Positions 27,696 through 35,635 of a DNA stretch of 64,000 nucleotides are shown here, one piece after another. A program made the position numbers and the translations under genes. How positions within the stretch are numbered: position 1 is the stretch's first letter; each line of letters starts with the position of its first letter. The notes below the pieces were generated by a model. That model did no database searches and was not told where the DNA came from. It saw only the letters and a program-made list of their open reading frames with translations. This DNA comes from Mycobacterium sp. (GTDB taxonomy: Bacteria > Actinomycetota > Actinomycetes > Mycobacteriales > Mycobacteriaceae): positions 1-64,000 of the forward strand of contig NZ_SCRH01000001.1 in NCBI RefSeq assembly GCF_004298145.1, written 5' to 3'.

Positions 27696-30600
27696 ATGCA
27701 GCTGGTTTCGGCGCGCTCGACCGAGCTATTCGTCGGGCCGCCGGACGCCCCGCTGCAGCTGGTCCGGGTCTCGGTCTCAGGGTGCGCCGAGCCGACGCCG
27801 ATCCGCATCGACGGCGACCGACTGGGCGGACAGATCCTCGCCGAGGCCGGCCGGGAAGTGATCGAGGTCCCGGTCACCGTGGACCATCCGGTGGTCGGTG
27901 AGCGCCGGCCCGCGCGGGTGCACGCCGGCGGTGCGCGACTGCCGTTTGACTTCACCATCGCCGAGCCCGGCTGGACCATGTTCATGGTCAGTCATTTCCA
28001 CTACGACCCGGTGTGGTGGAACACCCAGGGCGCCTATACCAGCGAGTGGATCGAGGATCCGCCGGGGCGGGCCCGGCAGACCAACGGCTTCGAACTCGTG
28101 CACGCACACCTGGAGATGGCGCGCCGCGAGCCCGAGTACAAGTTCGTGCTCGCGGAGGTGGACTACCTCAAGCCGTACTGGGACACCCGCCCCGAGGACC
28201 GCGCCGACCTGCGGCGGTTCATCACGCAGGGCCGCGTCGAGGTGATGGGCGGCACCTACAACGAACCCAACACCAATCTGACCAGCCCGGAAACGACCAT
28301 TCGAAACCTGGTGCACGGCATGGGCTTTCAGCGTCACATCCTGGGTGCCGACCCGGCGACCGCGTGGCAGCTGGACGTGTTCGGCCACGACCCGCAGTTC
28401 CCCGGGCTGGCCGCCGACGCCGGCCTGACTTCGAGCTCGTGGGCCCGGGGACCGCACCACCAGTGGGGCCCGACGCACAGCGACGGCGGACTGGGCGGCA
28501 TGCAGTTCTGCAGCGAGTTCGAGTGGATCTCGCCGTCGGGCCGCGGCCTGCTCACCCACTACATGCCCGCGCATTACTCGGCGGGCTGGTGGATGGATTC
28601 CGCGACGTCGCTGGGCGAGGCCGAGGACGCCACGTACGAGCTGTTCGATCAGCTCAAAAAGGTCGCGCTGACCCGCAATGTGCTGCTGCCCGTCGGCACC
28701 GACTACACCCCGCCCAACACGTGGGTCACCGCCATCCATCGCGCCTGGGCCGCCCGCTACACCTGGCCGCGATTCGTGTGCGCGCTGCCGCGCGAATTCT
28801 TTGCGGCGGTGCGCGCCGAACTGGCGCAGCGTGAGTGTGCGCCGTCGCCGCAGACCCGCGACATGAACCCGATCTACACCGGCAAGGACGTGTCCCACAT
28901 CGACACCAAACAAGCCAACCGGGCCGCGGAGAACGCCGTCTTGGCGGCCGAGCGCTTCGCGGTGTTCGCGGCGCTGATGACCGGCGCCGACTACCCGCAT
29001 GCCGCCTTGGCCAAGGCGTGGGTGCAGCTGGCCTACGGCGCGCACCACGACGCGATCACCGGCTCGGAGTCCGACCAGGTCTACCTCGACCTGTTGACCG
29101 GCTGGCGTGACGCGTGGGAGTTGGGTCGCGCGGCCCGGGACAACTCACTGGCGCTGCTGTCGGGGGCGATCGGTGATTCCGGGGACGTCATCGTGTGGAA
29201 CTCGCTGGCCCACCGGCGCACCGACATCGTCACCGCCCGGGTCGATCCGCCGCTGCGCGCGGGCGCGCGGGTGCTGGACGCCGACGGCGCCGAGCTGCCC
29301 GCGCTTGTCGAGCACGACGGCAGTTCGGTCACCTGGCTGGCCCGCGACGTCCCGTCGCTGGGCTGGCAAACCTACCGGCTGGCTCCCACCGATAAAGCCG
29401 ACCGGGCGAGCGGCTGGGCGCCGGTGCCGGGATCGATGATCGCCAACGAGCACTACCGGATCGAGGTCGACGCCGCCCGCGGCGGGGCGGTCGCCTCGCT
29501 GATCGACCTGTCTGGCCCGGGGGGCCGCGAGCTGATCGCGGACGGCCGGGTGGGCAACGAGCTCGCCGTCTACGAGGAATACCCGTCGCACCCGACGCAG
29601 GGCGAGGGCCCGTGGCATCTGCTGCCCAAGGGGCCGGTGGTGTGCTCGTCGCAAGCACGGGCGCGGGTGCAGGCCTACCACGGTCCCCTCGGTCAGCGGG
29701 TGGTGGTGCGCGGCCGGGTCGGCACGTTGCTGCGCTACACCCAAACCCTGACGCTGTGGCGGGGCGTCGCGCGGGTGGCCTGCCGCACCACGATCGACGA
29801 GTTCACCGGCGCCGATCAGCTGGTGCGGCTGCGCTGGCCGTGCCCGGTGCCGGGCGCCATGCCGGTCAGCGAAGTGGGCGACGCCGTCGTGGGCCGGGGT
29901 TTCGCGTTGCTGCACGAGGGCTCCCGCTCGGTGGATACCGCACGGCACCTGTGGACTTTGGACAACCCGGCGTACGGCTGGTTCGGCCTGTCCTCAGCGG
30001 CCCGGATCCGGGTTTCGGGGGCCGACGTGCGGGCGATATCGGTCGCCGAGGTGGTGTCGCCGGCGGAGACGCTGTCCGGACCGCTGGCGCGTGAGCTGAT
30101 GGTGGCGCTGGTTCGTGCCGGTGTCACGGCCACCTGCAGCGCCGCGGACAAGCCGCGCTACGGCCACCTCGCGGTGGATTCCAATCTGCCCGACGTGCGC
30201 GTCGCGCTGGGCGGGCCGGATCGCAACGCTTTCACCGGGGCGGTGCTGGCCCACGCCGATCCGGCCTACGCCGAGGAACTGGACCGTCAGCTGGCGGCGT
30301 CCGGCCGGGCCAGGGTGTGGGTGCCGGCCGAGACGCAGCTGGCCGCGGTGTGGGTGCCCGGCGCCGACCTGCGCCCGCTGCGCGCGCTGCCCGTGCTGGT
30401 GATCGACGGCCGCGACGAGGAAGACCTGCGGGCGGCGATCGCCTCGGTGGCCGACGACCTCGGCGACGCCGAGATCGTCGTCGCGCAACAACCCCCGTCG
30501 GGAACCGATGCATTCGACGACCGCACCGTCGCCCTGCTCAACCGGGGGGTGCCCAGCTTCGCCGTCGACACCGAGGGCACCCTGCACACCGCGCTGATGC

Positions 30601-31892
30601 GCTCCTGCACCGGCTGGCCGTCGGGCATCTGGATCGACGACCCGCGCCGCACCGCGCCGGACGGCTCCAACTTCGGCCTCCAGCACTGGACCCACGCCTT
30701 CGAGTACGCGTTGGTCAGCGGGCAGGGCGACTGGCGGCGCGCCGAGATCCCCGCCCGCAGCGCACAGTTCTCCCACCCGTTGCTCGTCGCCGCCGGAGGC
30801 CGGCGGCATGGCGCGCTGCCGCCGGCCGGTTCGCTGCTGCGCGTCGAGCCCGCCGAATCGGTGCACCTGGCGGCCCTCAAGGCCGCCGGCAATCCACTGA
30901 CCGCGGGCAGCGCGGCGCCGCTCGACCCGAACGCGGTCGCCCTGCGGCTGGTGGAAACGACCGGGGCCCGCGCGCGTGTCGTTCTCGGCTCGGACTTCGC
31001 GGCGATCAGCGACTTGCGGCGCGCCGATCTCCTGGAGAGACCGACCGGGCGCCTGGATTCGGTCGACCTGCACGGTTATCAGGTGGCGACCGTGCTGGCC
31101 CGCTTCGAGACGCCCGGGACGATATCGGATGCCGCCGCCCTGGCTCCGCACGCCGAGGCCGCCCAGCCCCTGTACGCCCGCTATTGGCTGCACAACCGGG
31201 GTCCGGCGCCGCTCGGTGGGCTGCCTGCGGTCGCCCACCTGCACCCGTCGCTGGTCAGCGCCTGGCCGGGCGGCGAGATGACCCTGCGCCTCACCGCGGC
31301 CAGCGACTGCAGCGACGCCCCGCTGCGCGGTGGGGTCGTCCTTGCGTGCCCCGACGGCTGGTCGGTTTCACCCGCCGAGCTGCCGTTGACCCTGTGCAGC
31401 GGCGACCACCTGGAGGCCGACGTCGTGGTGTCGATCCCGCCCCGCGCCGAACCCGGGCTCTATCCGGTGCGGGCCGAGCTGCGCCTCGCCGGGGATGAGA
31501 TCCCGGCTTCGTGGCGGCAAGGGGTGGAGGACGTGTGCGTGGTGGCCGTGGGCGGCGGACCGGTCGACCCCGGCGAGCTGATCTACCTTGCCGACGGGCC
31601 CAGCGAGGTCACGCTGCGACCCGGGGCAGCGGGCGACCTGACCGTCACGGTCGGCACCCACGGCCGGGCCGACCTCGGGCTGGAGGCGCATCTGATCAGC
31701 CCGTGGGGCACCTGGGAATGGATGGGCCCCGCCGCGCTCGGCGCGGTCCTGCCCGCCCGCGGCACCGTCGACCTCGGCTTTCGCTTGACCCCGCCGGCCT
31801 GGCTGGAACCCGGCCGGTGGTGGGCGCTGGTACGCATCGGCTGCGCCGGCCGGCTGATCTACTCGCCCGCCGTGCGGGTGACGGTGACATGA
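27696..31892 (+). CDS. glycoside hydrolase family 38 alpha-mannosidase
   Basis: 1398 residues. The GH38 zinc site HFHYDPVWW (His100, Asp104) and the nucleophile region WQLDVFGHD (Asp227) are clear; a further zinc ligand block is GAHHDAITGSESDQV. After the catalytic domain comes a GH38-type C-terminal beta domain, followed by about 240 residues of beta-sandwich-like sequence (from YARYWLHNRG) rich in small residues, like NEW3-type carbohydrate-associated domains. No signal peptide is seen, so cytosolic mannan or mannoside turnover is more likely than secreted action. It corresponds to Rv0648, which as I recall is about 1215 residues, so this protein is longer. Its stop overlaps the next gene (ATGA). 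Confidence 0.92.
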   Translation: MQLVSARSTELFVGPPDAPLQLVRVSVSGCAEPTPIRIDGDRLGGQILAEAGREVIEVPVTVDHPVVGERRPARVHAGGARLPFDFTIAEPGWTMFMVSHFHYDPVWWNTQGAYTSEWIEDPPGRARQTNGFELVHAHLEMARREPEYKFVLAEVDYLKPYWDTRPEDRADLRRFITQGRVEVMGGTYNEPNTNLTSPETTIRNLVHGMGFQRHILGADPATAWQLDVFGHDPQFPGLAADAGLTSSSWARGPHHQWGPTHSDGGLGGMQFCSEFEWISPSGRGLLTHYMPAHYSAGWWMDSATSLGEAEDATYELFDQLKKVALTRNVLLPVGTDYTPPNTWVTAIHRAWAARYTWPRFVCALPREFFAAVRAELAQRECAPSPQTRDMNPIYTGKDVSHIDTKQANRAAENAVLAAERFAVFAALMTGADYPHAALAKAWVQLAYGAHHDAITGSESDQVYLDLLTGWRDAWELGRAARDNSLALLSGAIGDSGDVIVWNSLAHRRTDIVTARVDPPLRAGARVLDADGAELPALVEHDGSSVTWLARDVPSLGWQTYRLAPTDKADRASGWAPVPGSMIANEHYRIEVDAARGGAVASLIDLSGPGGRELIADGRVGNELAVYEEYPSHPTQGEGPWHLLPKGPVVCSSQARARVQAYHGPLGQRVVVRGRVGTLLRYTQTLTLWRGVARVACRTTIDEFTGADQLVRLRWPCPVPGAMPVSEVGDAVVGRGFALLHEGSRSVDTARHLWTLDNPAYGWFGLSSAARIRVSGADVRAISVAEVVSPAETLSGPLARELMVALVRAGVTATCSAADKPRYGHLAVDSNLPDVRVALGGPDRNAFTGAVLAHADPAYAEELDRQLAASGRARVWVPAETQLAAVWVPGADLRPLRALPVLVIDGRDEEDLRAAIASVADDLGDAEIVVAQQPPSGTDAFDDRTVALLNRGVPSFAVDTEGTLHTALMRSCTGWPSGIWIDDPRRTAPDGSNFGLQHWTHAFEYALVSGQGDWRRAEIPARSAQFSHPLLVAAGGRRHGALPPAGSLLRVEPAESVHLAALKAAGNPLTAGSAAPLDPNAVALRLVETTGARARVVLGSDFAAISDLRRADLLERPTGRLDSVDLHGYQVATVLARFETPGTISDAAALAPHAEAAQPLYARYWLHNRGPAPLGGLPAVAHLHPSLVSAWPGGEMTLRLTAASDCSDAPLRGGVVLACPDGWSVSPAELPLTLCSGDHLEADVVVSIPPRAEPGLYPVRAELRLAGDEIPASWRQGVEDVCVVAVGGGPVDPGELIYLADGPSEVTLRPGAAGDLTVTVGTHGRADLGLEAHLISPWGTWEWMGPAALGAVLPARGTVDLGFRLTPPAWLEPGRWWALVRIGCAGRLIYSPAVRVTVT

Positions 31893-32506
31893 GCAACCAC
31901 CCGATCGCGACCGTCGCCGGCATCCCCGTGTCGTCCGCCGAAATCGACGCGGCCGAAACGCGGCTGCGCGCCGCCCGGGGAGCGGGTGCGCTGCCGGCCG
32001 GTGGCACCGGCGAGGGCCGCCAGCTGCGGCGCTGGCTGACCCAACTGATCGTCACCCAACGCGTGATCGCCACGGAGGCGGGCGCGCGCGGGCTGACCGC
32101 ACGCGGCGCGCCGACCGAGACCGAGTTGCTGCCCGACGCGACCGCGCGGCTGGAGATCGGCAGCGTCGCCGCGGCCGTGCTGGCCGATCCGCGCGCCCGG
32201 GCGCTGTTCGCCGATGTCACCGCCGCGGTGCACGTCACCGATGACGAGGTGGCCGCCTATCACGCCCGCAACCCGCTGCGGTTCGTCGCAACCCAGCGAG
32301 ATCAAAGTGGCTGGCGCACAACAGTATTGGTTGCATCACCGCTGAATGAGGTGCGATCGGTGATCGCCGAACATCTGCGTGGCGCCGCGCGGCGGCGCGC
32401 CTTCCGGCTGTGGCTGGATGCCCGCCGCGCCGAGCTGGTGTGGCTAGCACCCGGTTACGAGCATCCCGGCGACCCCCGCCAGCCCGACAACACCCACCGG
32501 CACTGA
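31889..32506 (+). CDS. conserved hypothetical protein with SurA/PpiC-like N-terminus
   Basis: 205 residues. It opens IATVAGIPVSSAEIDAAETR, which resembles the start of SurA/PpiC-type foldases, followed by helices and VTDDEVAAYHARNPLRF, another wording typical of the helical part of parvulin-like proteins. No parvulin catalytic core is apparent, nor a signal peptide. In M. tuberculosis the gene at this place (Rv0649) has been named fabD2 and annotated as malonyl-CoA:ACP transacylase; nothing in this sequence (no GHSxG) supports that. The ATGA overlap with the mannosidase shows translational coupling; the ROK kinase starts five bases after its stop. Confidence 0.7.
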   Translation: MSNHPIATVAGIPVSSAEIDAAETRLRAARGAGALPAGGTGEGRQLRRWLTQLIVTQRVIATEAGARGLTARGAPTETELLPDATARLEIGSVAAAVLADPRARALFADVTAAVHVTDDEVAAYHARNPLRFVATQRDQSGWRTTVLVASPLNEVRSVIAEHLRGAARRRAFRLWLDARRAELVWLAPGYEHPGDPRQPDNTHRH

Positions 32507-32511
32507 GCGCC

Positions 32512-33432
32512 ATGCTTACCCTCTGTTTGGACATCGGCGGCACCAAAATCGCCGCCGCACTGGTCGATTCGGATGGTGCGCTCGCGTATACCGCGATCCG
32601 CCCCACCCCGGCCACGGCCGCCTCCGACGACGTGTGGGCCGTCGTCGAAGCCATGATCACCGACGCGTTGCGGGCGGCCGACGCCCCGATCACCGCCGTC
32701 GGCATCGCCTCGGCCGGGCCGATCGATCTGCGCACCGGATCGGTCAGCCCGATCAACATCGCGGGCTGGGACCGCTTCCCGCTACGCGACAGGGTCGCCG
32801 CGACGGTGCCGGGGCTGCCGGTCGCGCTGGGTGGCGATGGCGTGTGTATGGCGTTGGGGGAGCACTGGATTGGGGCGGGCCGCAGGACGGGCCCGGACGC
32901 CCGGTTCCTGTTGGGCATGGTGGTCTCCACCGGGGTGGGCGGCGGATTGGTGCTCGACGGTGTCCCCTACACGGGGCGCACCGGCAACGCCGGCCACGTC
33001 GGGCACGTCGTGGTCGAACTGGACGGTTCGCCGTGCACCTGCGGCGGCCACGGCTGCGTGGAGACGGTGGCGTCCGGGCCGTGGATGGTGCGCTGGGCGC
33101 GGGAAAACGGATGGGCCGCACCGCCCGGCGCGGGCGCCAGCGACCTGGCCGTTGCGGCGGCGGCCGGAGACCCGTTGGCGCAGCGGGCGTTCCACCGGTC
33201 GGCCAACGCTCTCGCCGCGATGATCGCCTCGGTCGGCGCGGTCTGCGATCTGGACCTCGTCGTGATCGGGGGAGGGGTCTCCAAGTCCGGTCCGCTGCTC
33301 TTCGACCCGCTGCGGGCCAAGCTCGCCGACTACGCGGGACTGGACTTCTTGTCCGGCCTGCGCGTGGTACCCGGCGAGCTCGGCGGTGCAGCCGGTCTGA
33401 TCGGCGCCGCCCGGCTCGCGGCCCTGGGCTGA
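32512..33432 (+). CDS. ROK-family sugar kinase (glucokinase-like)
   Basis: 306 residues. The ATP-binding motif DIGGTK is at residues 7-12, and the ROK zinc motif CTCGGHGCVE is at 175-184. The catalytic Asp is probably Asp109 in GGDGVCMAL, where ROK kinases normally show NDAN. The sugar-binding AGExGH motif reads AGHVGH at 160-165, so the usual Glu is His. These changes suggest that the substrate may not be plain glucose. As third gene after an alpha-mannosidase, a role in phosphorylating mannose or another released sugar is plausible. It corresponds to Rv0650. Confidence 0.85.
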   Translation: MLTLCLDIGGTKIAAALVDSDGALAYTAIRPTPATAASDDVWAVVEAMITDALRAADAPITAVGIASAGPIDLRTGSVSPINIAGWDRFPLRDRVAATVPGLPVALGGDGVCMALGEHWIGAGRRTGPDARFLLGMVVSTGVGGGLVLDGVPYTGRTGNAGHVGHVVVELDGSPCTCGGHGCVETVASGPWMVRWARENGWAAPPGAGASDLAVAAAAGDPLAQRAFHRSANALAAMIASVGAVCDLDLVVIGGGVSKSGPLLFDPLRAKLADYAGLDFLSGLRVVPGELGGAAGLIGAARLAALG

Positions 33433-33521
33433 CGCGCCGCATGCGCCGCGGACAGCTCCCTACGCCGGCTGCGTGGACCACGGCATCGCCGTCACCTGAG
33501 CCGTCACCTGAGGTCGCCGTT

Positions 33522-33550
33522 TTGGCTGACCGCGCAGGCCACGCTATTCT
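33522..33550 (+). promoter_or_regulatory. rplJ-rplL promoter
   Basis: TTGGCT (33522-33527) and TATTCT (33545-33550) are separated by 17 bases, and lie about 210 bases before rplJ. Everything between this promoter and rplJ is predicted to be transcribed leader. Confidence 0.6.
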
Positions 33551-33556
33551 GTTAGC

Positions 33557-33711
33557 CGATCCACCGAAGACCGTCGGTCACCGAGCAATCGGTTGAAGGT
33601 CCGGGAGCATCCCGGCGGCCCACGCAGGAGGACGAGGCACCAGCGCCGGTTCGCACCGGTGTGTTTTTACGCCCCGGCCGCTTCCTGCGCCGGGGCGTTC
33701 GTCGTTTTTCG
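33557..33711 (+). ncRNA. L10 leader: ribosomal protein autoregulatory mRNA leader with attenuator
   Basis: The 5' leader of rplJ carries several stems: CCGGG-AGCAT-CCCGG at 33601-33615; CCGGT-TCGC-ACCGG at 33646-33659 followed by TGTGTTTTT; and CGCCCCGGC with GCCGGGGCG (33670-33678, 33689-33697) followed by TTCGTCGTTTTT. The placement and form fit the L10 leader family, in which the L10(L12)4 complex binds the mRNA to repress its own operon. Two of the stems with T-runs look like intrinsic terminators, so control may be by attenuation. The exact family match was not computed. Confidence 0.6.
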
Positions 33712-33759
33712 GGGGAATCGAGATGACACGTCGCATGACTTTCACTTCAGGAGGTAGGC

Positions 33760-34395
33760 ATGGCCAGGGCTGACAAGGCCACCGCCGTTGCAGATATCGC
33801 CGAGCAGTTCAAGGAATCGACCGCGGCCCTGGTCACCGAGTATCGCGGCCTGACGGTCGCCAACCTGGCCGAGCTGCGGCGCTCGCTGGGCGGGGCGGCC
33901 ACCTACTCGGTGGCCAAGAACACGCTGGTCAAACGGGCTGCTTCGGAAGCCGGGGTCGAGGGTCTCGACGAACTCTTCGCCGGTCCGACGGCCATCGCGT
34001 TCGTCACCGGGGAACCGGTCGACGCCGCGAAGGCCATCAAGATCTTCGCCAAGGAACACAAGGCGCTGGTCATCAAGGGCGGTTACATGGACGGCCGCGC
34101 GCTGACGGTCGCCGAAGTCGAGCGCATCGCCGACCTCGAGTCGCGCGAGGTGTTGCTGGCCAAGCTGGCCGGCGCGATGAAGGGCAACCTCGCCAAGGCG
34201 GCCGGGCTGTTCAGCGCTCCGGCTTCGCAGGTCGCCCGGCTCGCGGCCGCGCTGCAGGACAAGAAGGCCGCGGAGGGGCCGGCAGCTTCCGCCGAGCCCG
34301 CTGCCCCGGAACCCGCCGCCGCCGCGGAAGCCGCCCCAGAACCAGCTTCGGAAACACCCTCTGAGGCTCCGGAAACCCCGGCCGAAGCCGAATAA
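33760..34395 (+). CDS. rplJ: 50S ribosomal protein L10
   Basis: 211 residues. L10 anchors the L7/L12 dimers to the ribosome and represses its own operon. The core ([20 protein letters not shown] to about residue 170) is standard. The last 40 residues (from about 172) are an Ala/Pro/Glu-rich tail with repeats such as [15 protein letters not shown], beyond the roughly 178 residues of the M. tuberculosis protein. The tail comes after the L7/L12-binding helix and may be disordered. AGGAGG stands six bases before the ATG. Confidence 0.97.
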   Translation: MARADKATAVADIAEQFKESTAALVTEYRGLTVANLAELRRSLGGAATYSVAKNTLVKRAASEAGVEGLDELFAGPTAIAFVTGEPVDAAKAIKIFAKEHKALVIKGGYMDGRALTVAEVERIADLESREVLLAKLAGAMKGNLAKAAGLFSAPASQVARLAAALQDKKAAEGPAASAEPAAPEPAAAAEAAPEPASETPSEAPETPAEAE

Positions 34396-34428
34396 ACCCC
34401 AACCCGAAATCAGGAAGGACCCACACCC

Positions 34429-34821
34429 ATGGCAAAGATGTCTACCGACGACCTGCTCGACGCTTTCAAGGAAATGACCCTGCTGGAGCTCTCCGACTTC
34501 GTCAAGAAGTTCGAGGAGACCTTCGAGGTCACCGCGGCCGCCCCGGTCGCCGTCGCCGCGGCCGGCCCGGCCGCCGGTGGCGCGCCCGCCGAGGCCGCCG
34601 AGGAGCAGTCGGAATTCGACGTGATCCTCGAGTCCGCCGGCGACAAGAAGATCGGCGTCATCAAGGTGGTCCGCGAGATCGTCTCCGGCCTGGGCCTCAA
34701 GGAGGCCAAGGACCTGGTCGACGGCGCGCCCAAGCCGCTGCTGGAGAAGGTCGCCAAGGAGGCGGCCGAGGAGGCCAAGACCAAGCTCGAGGGCGCCGGC
34801 GCCACCGTCACCGTCAAGTAG
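34429..34821 (+). CDS. rplL: 50S ribosomal protein L7/L12
   Basis: 130 residues: N-terminal dimerisation domain, an alanine-rich hinge ([19 protein letters not shown]) and the C-terminal factor-binding domain with [21 protein letters not shown]7/L12 forms the stalk that recruits elongation factors. An AGGAAGGA site precedes the ATG. It is the last gene of the rplJ-rplL unit, before a strong hairpin. Confidence 0.98.
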   Translation: MAKMSTDDLLDAFKEMTLLELSDFVKKFEETFEVTAAAPVAVAAAGPAAGGAPAEAAEEQSEFDVILESAGDKKIGVIKVVREIVSGLGLKEAKDLVDGAPKPLLEKVAKEAAEEAKTKLEGAGATVTVK

Positions 34822-34835
34822 TTCTGCCGAGCACA

Positions 34836-34872
34836 CAAAAGCCCCCGCACGCCTCGCGTGTCGGGGGCTTTT
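34836..34872. terminator. rplL terminator (also serves the convergent tetR gene)
   Basis: AAAAGCCCCCGCACGC faces GCGTGTCGGGGGCTTTT with a short loop. Flanking A and T runs on both sides make it usable from both directions; the TetR gene ends nine bases beyond. Confidence 0.85.
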
Positions 34873-34880
34873 GCGTCCGC

Positions 34881-35564
34881 TCAGCGCAACGTGGCCGATC
34901 GTTGCGACCGGTTCACCTTCTCCGGTGAATCCCCAAGCGCCACAAGCAGGTTCGACGTCATCGAACCCAGCACCGCGATGACGGCGGAGCTGTCATCGCC
35001 GTAATAGCCGGCCAGCTCCAGCATGACGAACCCGTGGATCGACGCCCAGAACTGGGCCGCTATCGCCACCACCGCCGCGTCGTCATCGGCCGCACCGGTG
35101 CCGATCCGCTCCGCCAGCACGCACCGGAGTACGGCGCGCACGACGTGCGCAAAGCTGGGGTAGCCCCGCTCGATCTCGGCGACCGTCAGCGTCAGGACAT
35201 CGTGGGCGGGCGCGTTGATGCCGTGCGCGCTGGTGCTGCCGAACATCAGCCGATACATGTGCGGGCACTTGATCGCGTAGCGCCGGTAGGCCGCACCGAT
35301 CACGAACAGGTCGGCGACCGGATCGTCGGTTTCGGTCACGGCCAGCGCGGCGTCGAACTGCCGCAGGCCCTCCTCGGCCACCTCCGCGATCAGCCCGCCC
35401 ATCCCGCCGAAATGGGTGTACAGCGCCATCGTCGAGGTGCCCGCGGCGCCGGCCACCTTGCGGGTCTGCAGCGCATCGGGGCCGTCCTCGTGCAGCAGGT
35501 CGACCGCCGCGGACAGCATGTCGTCCCGGACGCTGCGGACGCCGTCCTGTATCTCCGAAGTCAT
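34881..35564 (-). CDS. TetR-family transcriptional regulator (Rv0653c-like)
   Basis: 227 residues. The N-terminal helix-turn-helix is MLSAAVDLLHEDGPDALQTRKVAGAAGTSTMALYTHF (residues about 14-50, reading STMALYTHFGG as the recognition helix end). The C-terminal ligand-binding domain contains ASIHGFVMLELAGYYGDD. It is divergent from a carotenoid oxygenase gene, with a perfect 7-bp-arm palindrome between them, so it most likely represses that gene and itself. ATG 35564 is preceded by GGAAGGTGGCAAGG. The inducing ligand is unknown. Confidence 0.88.
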   Translation of the reverse strand: MTSEIQDGVRSVRDDMLSAAVDLLHEDGPDALQTRKVAGAAGTSTMALYTHFGGMGGLIAEVAEEGLRQFDAALAVTETDDPVADLFVIGAAYRRYAIKCPHMYRLMFGSTSAHGINAPAHDVLTLTVAEIERGYPSFAHVVRAVLRCVLAERIGTGAADDDAAVVAIAAQFWASIHGFVMLELAGYYGDDSSAVIAVLGSMTSNLLVALGDSPEKVNRSQRSATLR

Positions 35565-35599
35565 CCTTGCCACCTTCCCACCCGGGGCGTAGCGTGCCA

Positions 35600-35623
35600 A
35601 TAACATTGAAATAACGATGTTAT
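35600..35623. promoter_or_regulatory. putative TetR operator in the oxygenase/regulator intergenic region
   Basis: ATAACAT at 35600-35606 and ATGTTAT at 35617-35623 form a perfect inverted repeat with a 10-base spacer. It ends just before the AGGAG ribosome binding site of the oxygenase gene and lies 36 bases before the TetR start, so binding would block transcription of the oxygenase. Confidence 0.62.
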
Positions 35624-35635
35624 AGGAGCTCAGCC

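Noticed and set aside
31889..32506. Malonyl-CoA:ACP transacylase (fabD2) identity
   Set aside because: No GHSxG nucleophile motif or acyltransferase length is present; the name is inherited from an old annotation.
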